Shown here piece after piece: positions 36,333 to 43,894 of a stretch of 64,000 bases of DNA. Location: contig PBCF01000002.1 in the NCBI GenBank assembly GCA_002716945.1, positions 316,776 through 380,775 on the forward strand. The letters are read 5' to 3'. Position numbers and translations under genes: made by a program. The stretch is from Gammaproteobacteria bacterium. GTDB lineage: Bacteria; Pseudomonadota; Gammaproteobacteria; GCA-002705445; GCA-002716945. The notes below the pieces were generated by a model. It was not told the origin of the DNA and did no database searches. It saw nothing but the letters and a program-made list of their open reading frames with translations. Each line of letters opens with the position of its first letter. The stretch's first letter is position 1.

Positions 36333-37468
36333 TACAAAAAATATTTATAGGACCAGGATCAATAGATAGTATTGATACCATACTTGATAATTTAAAAGCA
36401 AAGACTGCATTGTTAATTACTGGAAAGAACTCATACAATTCACATAGTATTGATCAAAAATTATCATCTACTTTATTAAATATGAACATTACTAAATTTA
36501 ATGATTTTAGTGTAAATCCAAAAATTACAGATGCAGTCAAAGGTATAAAATTATTAGAATTAATAAAACCGGATATTATTATAGCAATTGGCGGGGGAAG
36601 TGTAATAGACATGGCTAAACAAATTAACATACTGTCAGCACAAAATTTAGATGATATTGAAAATATAGTTCAAAATCAGAATCTCATACAAAAACCTGGT
36701 ATTCCGTTAGTTGCTATCCCAACAACAACAGGGACGGGTAGTGAGTCAACTCATTTTGCTGTCACATATATTAATAAAAAAAAATATTCTTTAGCACATA
36801 AATATATGCTTCCAAGTTATTGTATAGTTGATCCAATATTATCTTATACAATGCCTCCTAAATTAACCGCATCTTGCGGAATGGATGCATTAACACAATC
36901 AGTTGAATCATATTGGTCTGTGAATTCTACGGAAGAAAGTAAAAGATATGCGAGAGAATCAATATTATTAATTATTAAAAATATCATAAATGCTGTAAGT
37001 GGATCAGAAGAAGCTAAAAATGAAATGGCACTAGCAGCTCATTATTCAGGTAAAGCAATTAATATTTCTAAAACTACAGCGCCACATGCAATTTCATATC
37101 CTCTGAGCATGTACTTTAATATTTCACATGGTCATGCCGTTGCGTTAACACTTGGATATTTTTTTACAATTAACTCCACTCTTGAAAATGTAGATATTAT
37201 AGATAAAAGAGGAAAAGAATATTTATCTTCTAATATGTATGAACTGTTTAATTTATTTTCAAAGAAAAATGGAGATGACTGTAAAGATTTTTGGTATAAA
37301 TTAATGCATCAAATTAATTTAGAAACCAATATATCTAAATTAGGAGTAAGAACTAATGAAGATATTGATAAAATTTTAGAGAACGTCGATCCGAATCGAA
37401 TAAGAAATAATCCTGTTCAGATAGATAAAAAAATAATAAAAAATATATTAAAAGACTTACAAGTTTAA
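36329..37468 (+). CDS. Iron-dependent alcohol dehydrogenase, probable phosphonoacetaldehyde reductase (FomC/PhpC-like)
   Basis: Group III Fe alcohol dehydrogenase: IAIGGGSVIDMAK (NAD-binding GGGS, about 88), IPTTTGTGSESTHFA, metal-ligand region 'ASCGMDALTQSVESYW' with Asp and His-containing helix, and 'APHAISYPLSMYFNISHGHAVAL' supplying histidines (about 252 and 268). In phosphonate clusters this family reduces phosphonoacetaldehyde to 2-hydroxyethylphosphonate (PhpC, FomC). Coupling by ATGA overlap to the decarboxylase supports that role. An aminotransferase giving 2-aminoethylphosphonate is not coupled here, so the hydroxy branch is favoured. Confidence 0.88.
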   Translation: MIQKIFIGPGSIDSIDTILDNLKAKTALLITGKNSYNSHSIDQKLSSTLLNMNITKFNDFSVNPKITDAVKGIKLLELIKPDIIIAIGGGSVIDMAKQINILSAQNLDDIENIVQNQNLIQKPGIPLVAIPTTTGTGSESTHFAVTYINKKKYSLAHKYMLPSYCIVDPILSYTMPPKLTASCGMDALTQSVESYWSVNSTEESKRYARESILLIIKNIINAVSGSEEAKNEMALAAHYSGKAINISKTTAPHAISYPLSMYFNISHGHAVALTLGYFFTINSTLENVDIIDKRGKEYLSSNMYELFNLFSKKNGDDCKDFWYKLMHQINLETNISKLGVRTNEDIDKILENVDPNRIRNNPVQIDKKIIKNILKDLQV

Positions 37469-37480
37469 AAATTTGTTGAT

Positions 37481-38170
37481 ATGGAAGATCTCAACACATC
37501 ATTTTCAAATGCATTAATATTAATTTTTCAATTAGATAGTAATTATATTGAGATTATCGCTTTATCATTACAAGTTTCTTTATCTGCGGTTTTTATTTCT
37601 TGTTTAATTTCAATGCCATTAGCAGCATTATTGAGTATAAAAAACTTCTCAGGAAAGTCTATTATATTAATAATTTTAAATGCTTTCATGGCATTACCAC
37701 CAGTTGTAGTCGGTTTGTTTTTATATATATTATTATCAGCTAAAGGAATACTATCAATCTATGAACTTCTCTATACACCTATTGCAATGTTAATAGCACA
37801 AATAATAATTGTAACACCAATAATTACATCTCTATCTAAAGAATCTATTGATATATATTATGTGCAGTATAAAGATTATCTAAGATCATTGAATGCTTCG
37901 TATTATAATACAGCTACAACATTATTATGGGAAAGTAGATATATTTTAACAATTAATACTTTAGCTGGATTAGGGAGAGCACTTGCTGAAGTTGGTGCAG
38001 TTATGATTGTTGGAGGTAATATTGCTCATCTTACTAGAGTTATGACGACAAGCATTGTATTAGAAACGTCTAGAGGAGATTTATCTTTAGCTTTAAGTTT
38101 AGGAGTAACATTAATATTTATCTCTATTGGTATAAATAGTTTAGTATATTTAATAAAAAAATCTAATTAG
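37481..38170 (+). CDS. tupB: Tungstate ABC transporter permease
   Basis: Single permease of the TupB/WtpB kind with about five to six membrane helices. It has 'LSLQVSLSAVFISCLISMPLA', then FMALPPVVVGLFLYILLS, 'PIAMLIAQIIIVTPIITSL', and the ATPase-coupling loop GRALAEVGAVMIVGGN, followed by TRVMTTSIVLETSRGD, which I associate with TupB. It starts 12 bases after the dehydrogenase gene, so it is in the same transcription unit as the phosphonate genes. TupC follows after 3 bases, while TupA lies 3 kb further on. Tungstate rather than molybdate is inferred from the TupA relative. Confidence 0.82.
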   Translation: MEDLNTSFSNALILIFQLDSNYIEIIALSLQVSLSAVFISCLISMPLAALLSIKNFSGKSIILIILNAFMALPPVVVGLFLYILLSAKGILSIYELLYTPIAMLIAQIIIVTPIITSLSKESIDIYYVQYKDYLRSLNASYYNTATTLLWESRYILTINTLAGLGRALAEVGAVMIVGGNIAHLTRVMTTSIVLETSRGDLSLALSLGVTLIFISIGINSLVYLIKKSN

Positions 38171-38173
38171 CTT

Positions 38174-38806
38174 ATGACTAAAATAATTAATTTTAAAAAT
38201 GTTACCTATACAATCAATAATAAAGTTATTATTGACAATATTAATCTAAATATAAAAAAAGATGGTTTGTTGGTTTTGTTAGGTAATAATGGCGCAGGGA
38301 AAACAACAATTTTAAAACTTATGGCAGGTATATTAATACCAACAAGTGGAACAATTAATTTATCAGATATGTATACCAAGCAAAACAATAGAATAGGGTT
38401 TGTTTTTCAAAAAACAATTTTTTTAGATAGAACTGTTGAAGAAAACTTATTTCATGCATTATATTGCTCAATGAATGCCAAAAATAAAGAAAATTATATC
38501 AAATTAATACAAAAAGAATTAGATCAAATTAATATGTGTCATTTATTACATGAAAAAGCTAAAAATTTATCGATCGGAGAGCAACAAATCGTTTCAATGA
38601 TAAGATCGATTATCATCAATCCATGTATACTATTTTGTGATGAACCTACAAGTAATTTGGACGATAATTATAAAAAAATTGTTGAAAATATTATTATTAA
38701 TATGTCAAATAAAATAAAAGTTATCATGATTACTCAAGATATAGACCAAGCTAATAGGCTTGGTGAGGAAAAAATAGTAATAAAAAATGGAAAATTATTA
38801 AATTAA
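38174..38806 (+). CDS. tupC: Tungstate ABC transporter ATP-binding protein
   Basis: Compact ABC ATPase of 210 residues: Walker A LGNNGAGKTTILKLM (about 35-45), Q-loop FVFQKTIFLD, signature LSIGEQQIV (about 132; LSxGE instead of LSGGQ), Walker B ILFCDEPTSNLDD (about 152) and the switch region MITQDIDQA, where Gln stands in place of the usual His. The altered signature and switch residue are acceptable in small importers but worth noting. It lacks a C-terminal regulatory domain, unlike ModC. The upstream tupB is its partner, and the solute-binding protein gene is displaced downstream. Confidence 0.82.
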   Translation: MTKIINFKNVTYTINNKVIIDNINLNIKKDGLLVLLGNNGAGKTTILKLMAGILIPTSGTINLSDMYTKQNNRIGFVFQKTIFLDRTVEENLFHALYCSMNAKNKENYIKLIQKELDQINMCHLLHEKAKNLSIGEQQIVSMIRSIIINPCILFCDEPTSNLDDNYKKIVENIIINMSNKIKVIMITQDIDQANRLGEEKIVIKNGKLLN

Positions 38807-38832
38807 AACGTTATGAATGGTACTATAGCAAG

Positions 38833-40350
38833 ATGAAAAAAGCACGCGTACTACTGGTAAGTCCTAATTTAAAAGGTATCGTTGATGGAATTACAAGGAT
38901 ACAACCTACTATGGGATTATTATTAATTGCTCCTATATTAGAAAAAGCAGGGCATACTGTAAAAATATATGATTCTGCTCTTGATGGGTGGAATACCAGA
39001 AAAGTATTAGATGCTAATGAAAACATTGTAATGATAGGTCATTCCGATGATGAAATAGCAAAAGTCATCTCGGATTTTTCCCCAGATATAGTGGCTGTGT
39101 CAGTTTTATTTTCTAATTTAATTGAATCTGCTCATAATATTGCAAAAATATCAAAACAAGTTAATAGCAAAGCACCTGTGATTCTAGGTGGTAATCATAT
39201 CTCTAGTTCTGTGATAGATTATCAACACTCTATGAATGATTTGACTTCAAAATTATCAACAGTTTTAGAGGATTTAGAAGACGATAATATTGATATGGCT
39301 ATGACGGGAGAAGGCGAATTTGCATTTGCAGATTTAGTTAATGCTTTAATAAATAAAAAAGATTATTCAAATATTCCAGGGTTAGTAAAAAAAATTGGTT
39401 ATAGAAAATATTTGATAAATCAACCTGCAAGGTTAGAAGATTTGAATTTATTACCCCAACCAGCTAGACATCTTGTAAATATGGAAGGATATTTTGATAT
39501 TGGCGCATTCCAATCAACGAAAACTCAATCGGATAGAGTTTTAAGCATAATGTGTTCAAGAGGATGTCCGGAAAAATGTACTTTCTGTTCCACTCCTCAA
39601 ATGTGGGGACAAAAAGTTAGGTGGAGAAGCACTGAACATATAATGAATGAAGTTATTAATGATTCAAAAGCATATAATATTGGTGAACTTCATATACAAG
39701 ATGATTCATTAACTGCTGATAAAAAAAATCTATATGCATTATGTGATGCTTTAGAAAAAGTAGGGCTTCCTTGGTGTACGCCTAATGGAACAAAAGTAAA
39801 CTATCATTTTAAAAAGCATGATGAAATGTATAAGAAAATGCATGATTCTGGTTGCTATCAACTTACATTAGCTTGCGAAAGTGGTGTTCAACGTGTATTA
39901 GATAATGTAATTAATAAACGATTACCACTTGAGACTATTTATCCTTCCATAGAACAAGCTAAAAAAGCTGGAATGTTAGTTCATACGTATTGGATCTTAG
40001 GATATCCAGGTGAAACATTTGAAGAAATGCAAACTACAATAGATTTTGCAATGAACAGTGGGGCAGATAGTTTTACATTTTCTATACTCAGCCCATTACC
40101 AGGCACCCCAATATACAGACAAGTTGTAAACCAAAATCTATGGTGGAGTGGGAGAGGATTAGATGATGTTATTCTTCAAAGAGAATCATTAATTAAAGTA
40201 GATGGGTTTTCATCTCCATATGACTTTGAAAAATTTGTGAGAGAAACAAATAAGAAGGCAAACTTACTTCTTAAGCAGAATGATCCAGAAAGATTTAAAT
40301 ACAAATATGGTTCTGATGCTGACGAGACTTCCTTAATAAAACAATCATAA
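38833..40350 (+). CDS. B12-binding radical SAM protein resembling Fom3 (cytidylyl-2-hydroxyethylphosphonate methylase)
   Basis: Residues 1 to about 190 are a cobalamin-binding-type domain ('LLLIAPILEKAGHTVKIYDS', GHSDDEIAKVISDFSPDIV). The radical SAM core has CPEKCTFC (Cys244, 248, 251), the CX3CX2C iron-sulfur motif, then MWGQKVRWRS, 'LHIQDDSLTAD', GLPWCTPNGT and 'CESGVQRVLDNVI'. From memory of the family, the run 'SDDxIxKV...FxPD', WGQK, HIQDD and LPWxTPxGT is shared with Fom3. Fom3 methylates CMP-activated 2-hydroxyethylphosphonate to the 2-hydroxypropyl form. The Fom1/Fom2/FomC-like genes just upstream make that reading coherent; other class B radical SAM methylases remain possible. Confidence 0.78.
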   Translation: MKKARVLLVSPNLKGIVDGITRIQPTMGLLLIAPILEKAGHTVKIYDSALDGWNTRKVLDANENIVMIGHSDDEIAKVISDFSPDIVAVSVLFSNLIESAHNIAKISKQVNSKAPVILGGNHISSSVIDYQHSMNDLTSKLSTVLEDLEDDNIDMAMTGEGEFAFADLVNALINKKDYSNIPGLVKKIGYRKYLINQPARLEDLNLLPQPARHLVNMEGYFDIGAFQSTKTQSDRVLSIMCSRGCPEKCTFCSTPQMWGQKVRWRSTEHIMNEVINDSKAYNIGELHIQDDSLTADKKNLYALCDALEKVGLPWCTPNGTKVNYHFKKHDEMYKKMHDSGCYQLTLACESGVQRVLDNVINKRLPLETIYPSIEQAKKAGMLVHTYWILGYPGETFEEMQTTIDFAMNSGADSFTFSILSPLPGTPIYRQVVNQNLWWSGRGLDDVILQRESLIKVDGFSSPYDFEKFVRETNKKANLLLKQNDPERFKYKYGSDADETSLIKQS

Positions 40351-40371
40351 AAATATTAAACAATTATATCA

Positions 40372-41592
40372 ATGAGATTTTTAATAAAATCACTACTTAA
40401 TATAATTTTTTTTCCTTTAAAATTCATTATACCTAAAGGAAAAGTGATTACAGTAAGTACAAGTAGCCCGCATATTTATTGCGGTAATACAAGATATCTA
40501 TACGAATATTTATCAAAAAATTGCGAGTATAAAGTATTTTGGCATACTGAGAATGAGAGTATTAAACAATATCTAGATAATCTTAATTTTAAATATATTT
40601 CTATATCAAAACCAATTCACTATATATGGACTTTATTAAGAACAAAAATTGTAATTAATGATGGTGATGCTTATATTAATACATTTAAGATTCTTGATAA
40701 TAACAGCACGATAAAGATTTGTACTTTTCATGGTAGCGCAGCTAAAGCCGCGTTATACACTCATCAAGGGATAATTTCGGTAGATGAACAAATTGATAGA
40801 ATAAATAAGTTTAATTTTGTTAATTTTCCATCTAAATATACTTCTATTACATACAGAAATATGTTTAATTTACCACAAAATAAAGTAATTTCATTTGGCT
40901 TTCCACGATGCGATCAATTTTTTAATTATAATTATACACAAGAAGCATATAAGCAAAAAAAAATATCAAAATTACTTAATCCCAATATCAACAATAAAAC
41001 TAAAATTATTTTATATACTCCAACTTGGAGACCATATAAATATAATTTACCTATTATTGATATGACAGACTTCAATGCTGAATCTATGAATTTGTGGCTT
41101 GAAGATAATAATGCATGTTTTTTTTATACAGTTCATTCAGGAGTAAAACCCTCTAAATATATTAAAGATTATTCAAGAATTTATTATATTAATTTAAACA
41201 ATCATCCCTTATTCGATATAAATACATTAATGATGGAAACTGATTTATTATTAAATGATTATTCTGCTACAAGCACAGATTATTCACTTCTGAATAAAGC
41301 TCACTTATTTTTCATGCCTGATTACAAAAACTATTGGGGGAATGAAGATATTACTTTTATAAAACAATCAGACAATTCTGATTCATATGATAGTTATAGA
41401 AAATCTCTACCTGGTGATGAAGTAGATGATTTTTCTTCATTAATAGAAAAATTTGAATATATTTTCAGTAATTATGAAAAATATGTAAATAAATACAATT
41501 CTAAATCACAAAAGCTTTTATCTGATTTTTACAGTATTAATAATCGTAATTCATGTGTTAAATTTAAAAAATTTATTCAAAATATTATCTGA
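40372..41592 (+). CDS. CDP-glycerol glycerophosphotransferase family protein (TagB/TagF-like)
   Basis: GT-B-like polymerase/primase family that moves alcohol phosphates from CDP-alcohols to glycans. Motifs in order: FHGSAAKAALYTH (about 119; the 'HG...K' motif), FGFPRCDQFF (about 175), ILYTPTWRPY (about 221), VHSGVKP (histidine), and LLLNDYSATSTDYSLL (about 292; the 'TDYSS...D' motif with Asn for Thr). It begins 22 bases after the Fom3-like gene. CMP-phosphonates are close structural analogues of CDP-glycerol, so this is the best candidate for attaching the phosphonate to the glycan. That role is inference; a glycerol-phosphate decoration is the alternative. Confidence 0.8.
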   Translation: MRFLIKSLLNIIFFPLKFIIPKGKVITVSTSSPHIYCGNTRYLYEYLSKNCEYKVFWHTENESIKQYLDNLNFKYISISKPIHYIWTLLRTKIVINDGDAYINTFKILDNNSTIKICTFHGSAAKAALYTHQGIISVDEQIDRINKFNFVNFPSKYTSITYRNMFNLPQNKVISFGFPRCDQFFNYNYTQEAYKQKKISKLLNPNINNKTKIILYTPTWRPYKYNLPIIDMTDFNAESMNLWLEDNNACFFYTVHSGVKPSKYIKDYSRIYYINLNNHPLFDINTLMMETDLLLNDYSATSTDYSLLNKAHLFFMPDYKNYWGNEDITFIKQSDNSDSYDSYRKSLPGDEVDDFSSLIEKFEYIFSNYEKYVNKYNSKSQKLLSDFYSINNRNSCVKFKKFIQNII

Positions 41593-41599
41593 TATTTAA

Positions 41600-42412
41600 A
41601 TGAAAAATATTTTATATATAGTTATCTTTATGATTTTAGTGGTACCCCAAGTTTATGGACGTTCCAATGATACCATCGTCATACAATCAACTACTTCAAC
41701 TAGAGATTCTGGATTTTATGATTATATATTACCAATTTTTAAAAATAAATTTAGTCTTGATGCATACGTTGTAGCTGTTGGTACTGGGCTTGCAATAAAA
41801 AATGCAATGAATTGTGATGCTGATATTTTGATTACCCACGCAATAACTCTTGAACATGATTTTATTAGCAAAGGTTTTGGCGTTACGAGAAATAACTTAA
41901 TGTATAATGATTTTGTCTTAATAGGACCACAAAATAATCCAGCTAAGATATCATCATCAGATTCTGTAACCGAAGCTTTTATAAAAATAGCAAAATCTCA
42001 AAATACTTTTATTTCACGCGCTGATGATAGTGGTACACATATTTCTGAAAAAAATATATGGAATAAGACTAAACTTCACTCTGATAAATTTACTATTGAA
42101 TGGTATTTAGAAAGTGGACAGGGTATGGGGCAAACGCTAAATATAGCTATTGCTAAAAATGCATATACATATACAGATAGAGCAACATGGCTTAAATTCA
42201 AAAATAAACAAAATCATAGAATAATATATCAAAACGATCCTTTGTTGGTTAATCAATACGGCATTATTACTATAAATCCTCAAAGATGTCCTAATATTAA
42301 CCATAAAGGCGCAAAAACACTTCATGATTGGCTTATTTCTAAAGATGGGCAGAATTACATTGCTGAATTTACACTGAATAATGAGCAATTATTTATTCCG
42401 AATTATAAATAA
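41600..42412 (+). CDS. tupA: Tungstate ABC transporter substrate-binding protein
   Basis: Periplasmic binding protein with an N-terminal signal peptide (hydrophobic to about residue 20, cleavage likely after VYG). The mature part starts IVIQSTTSTRDSGFYDYILP, the TTST.(D/N)SG oxyanion-binding signature of TupA. CDADILITHA and 'FGVTRNNLMYNDFVLIGPQNNPA', 'SRADDSGTH', and AYTYTDRATWL follow in TupA order. It is separated from tupBC by the Fom3-like and TagB-like genes but begins 7 bases after the latter, so it shares the operon. Tungstate selectivity is a family inference. Confidence 0.85.
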   Translation: MKNILYIVIFMILVVPQVYGRSNDTIVIQSTTSTRDSGFYDYILPIFKNKFSLDAYVVAVGTGLAIKNAMNCDADILITHAITLEHDFISKGFGVTRNNLMYNDFVLIGPQNNPAKISSSDSVTEAFIKIAKSQNTFISRADDSGTHISEKNIWNKTKLHSDKFTIEWYLESGQGMGQTLNIAIAKNAYTYTDRATWLKFKNKQNHRIIYQNDPLLVNQYGIITINPQRCPNINHKGAKTLHDWLISKDGQNYIAEFTLNNEQLFIPNYK

Positions 42413-42489
42413 GTTTATATTATAAGACATAATATATATTATACGAATATAATAATATAATTCAAACTAACTCCTCTCTTAAATATATA

Positions 42490-42846
42490 ATGAAAGTACT
42501 ATATAACGAACAATGTCCAGTATGCTCTAGAGAAATAAAGCACTACAAAAATTTAATTAAAGAAGAAATAAAATGGTTAGATATCAATAATTTAAAAGTA
42601 TCTACTAAACTAAGTGGGAAGTCACATAGAGAGCTCATTCGGAGAATACATGTAATTGAAGATGGTAAAGTATACTCTGGTTTAGATGCATTTATTTTAC
42701 TCTGGGGAAAAGTTCCTCAATATAAACTTCTTTCTAGATTACTATCAAAGCCAATTATTTATCACTTTTCATATATGCTATACGAGGCATTAGCATCATT
42801 ACTATTTTTAATAAATTACAAACAGTTACGTAATAAATCTAATTAA
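42490..42846 (+). CDS. DCC-family (DUF393) thiol-disulfide oxidoreductase-like protein
   Basis: Small 118-residue protein opening 'KVLYNEQCPVCSREIKHYKN', the DxxCxxC-like pattern that names the DCC family, with CxxC at Cys9/Cys12. SGLDAFILLWGKVP and a C-terminal hydrophobic helix are also typical. Family members are predicted redox proteins of unknown substrate. It follows tupA after a 77-base AT-rich gap, so it may have its own promoter. Its stop overlaps the stop of the convergent lipoprotein gene by 4 bases. It marks the right border of the plus-strand glycan locus. Confidence 0.75.
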   Translation: MKVLYNEQCPVCSREIKHYKNLIKEEIKWLDINNLKVSTKLSGKSHRELIRRIHVIEDGKVYSGLDAFILLWGKVPQYKLLSRLLSKPIIYHFSYMLYEALASLLFLINYKQLRNKSN

Positions 42847-43301
42847 TCTAAAAGGATTAATAACTGTTTTCTTGATAGATTGTAATCTTCTTCTGTTATA
42901 ACCCCCCTAATGTATTGCTCTTTGATTTTTTCAAGGTTTGCTAATGTTTCTGATACTTTTTGCTGATGAGAAATATTACGTTTTTCAGCACATTTTTTGT
43001 TATTATAAAGCCTTAGTAAATATTCCTTTCTAGATGCTGCATTATATTCAGCATGGGCAGTGGTCCCAAATGTAACAAAATATGCAGGAAAAAAGAACAA
43101 ACCAGATAATATATTTTCCTCTGTTGCTCCTTTTTCTTCGTGAGCCATATCTGATGCAAGGGATGCTTTTTCATAAGCTAAAATTAGCTCATTACATGAC
43201 ATCTCCTCATCACCTAATTGCTTAATATCTATAGCTTTAGGTGTTGCGCATGATACCAAAAATATCAGCATAGTCAGATATATTTGTATTTTTTTTAGCA
43301 T
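42843..43301 (-). CDS. Small lipoprotein with SHOCT-like C-terminal segment
   Basis: The N-terminus is a lipoprotein signal peptide with lipobox LVSC (Cys18), so the protein should be acylated and membrane-anchored. The middle has a short hydrophobic stretch 'LSGLFFFPAYFVTFGTTA' (about 66-83). The C-terminal 30 residues ('LANLEKIKEQYIRGVITEEDYNLSRKQLL' pattern) resemble the SHOCT short helical motif that often ends small membrane-linked bacterial proteins. Function unknown. The gene is convergent with the DCC gene, and nothing recognisable lies in the 116 bases upstream before the nuclease gene. Confidence 0.65.
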   Translation of the reverse strand: MLKKIQIYLTMLIFLVSCATPKAIDIKQLGDEEMSCNELILAYEKASLASDMAHEEKGATEENILSGLFFFPAYFVTFGTTAHAEYNAASRKEYLLRLYNNKKCAEKRNISHQQKVSETLANLEKIKEQYIRGVITEEDYNLSRKQLLILLD

Positions 43302-43417
43302 TAGTCTTCAGCAAAGTTATTATTAATTATTTTATTAAATATTATAACTAATAGAAAGCAATAATACGTCCATTCCTTAATTTTCATCTTTACCACCCCA
43401 CCCTAAAAATAATACCG

Positions 43418-43894
43418 TTATTTATTTTTTCTAAATATCCAAGGTTCTATATGTAAACTCCCTGACCACAAACCTAGTTTGTTAGTTCTGGCATGGTTTT
43501 CAAGATTAAGAAGATAATTATTGTTACGGTTTTCCTTATATACCCATGCATTACCACTTTTAATCATTTTTGCATTCACAAATATAGGGCTTTGATTTTC
43601 ATAAATATATAATTCAGCTAATTGTCTTTTATATCTATCGTTTTGTTCTGTATTTATAATAATTATTTTGTTGGCAACTATAGATTCTAGAAATTTTTTT
43701 GATTCATAACCATTTTCTTGATCTAATTCAGGGGCGTCTATATATAGTAATCTAACTTTATATTTGTTATAACCTTTTTTAACCCAAATTGTATCACCAT
43801 CAATAACTTTAATTACTTCAGCTTGATATTCGTACGCATATAGTGTTGGACTAAAAATAATAATTAGAAGAAAAAAATAAATTTTTATATTGAT
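43418..43894 (-). CDS. Secreted staphylococcal-nuclease-like (thermonuclease) protein without a canonical start codon
   Basis: Not in the ORF track. Reading the minus strand gives a signal peptide (NIKIYFFLLIIIFSPTLYA) and then an SNase domain. The domain has VIDGDTIWV, 'VRLLYIDAPELD' with catalytic Arg and metal Asp, ENGYESKKFL with the likely catalytic Glu, DRYKRQLAE with the second Arg, and the closing 'HARTNKLGLWS'. The frame is uninterrupted to TAA at 43420-43418. Upstream to the in-frame stop at about 43909 there is no ATG, GTG or TTG, only ATC (43894), ATT and ATA codons. Either a rare start is used or the start is lost. It overlaps the end of metX. Confidence 0.7.
   Translation of the reverse strand: MNIKIYFFLLIIIFSPTLYAYEYQAEVIKVIDGDTIWVKKGYNKYKVRLLYIDAPELDQENGYESKKFLESIVANKIIIINTEQNDRYKRQLAELYIYENQSPIFVNAKMIKSGNAWVYKENRNNNYLLNLENHARTNKLGLWSGSLHIEPWIFRKNK

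Noticed and set aside
33904-40350. Complete fosfomycin biosynthesis cluster
   Set aside because: No cupin-type HppE (Fom4), FomD hydrolase or FomA/FomB resistance kinases are encoded in the window. Only the early steps and a Fom3-like methylase are seen, and the next gene is a TagB-like transferase.
42429-42442. ATAATATATATTAT palindrome after tupA as a terminator
   Set aside because: It is an AT-only palindrome with no GC stem and no following T-run. Such palindromes arise often by chance in DNA this AT-rich.
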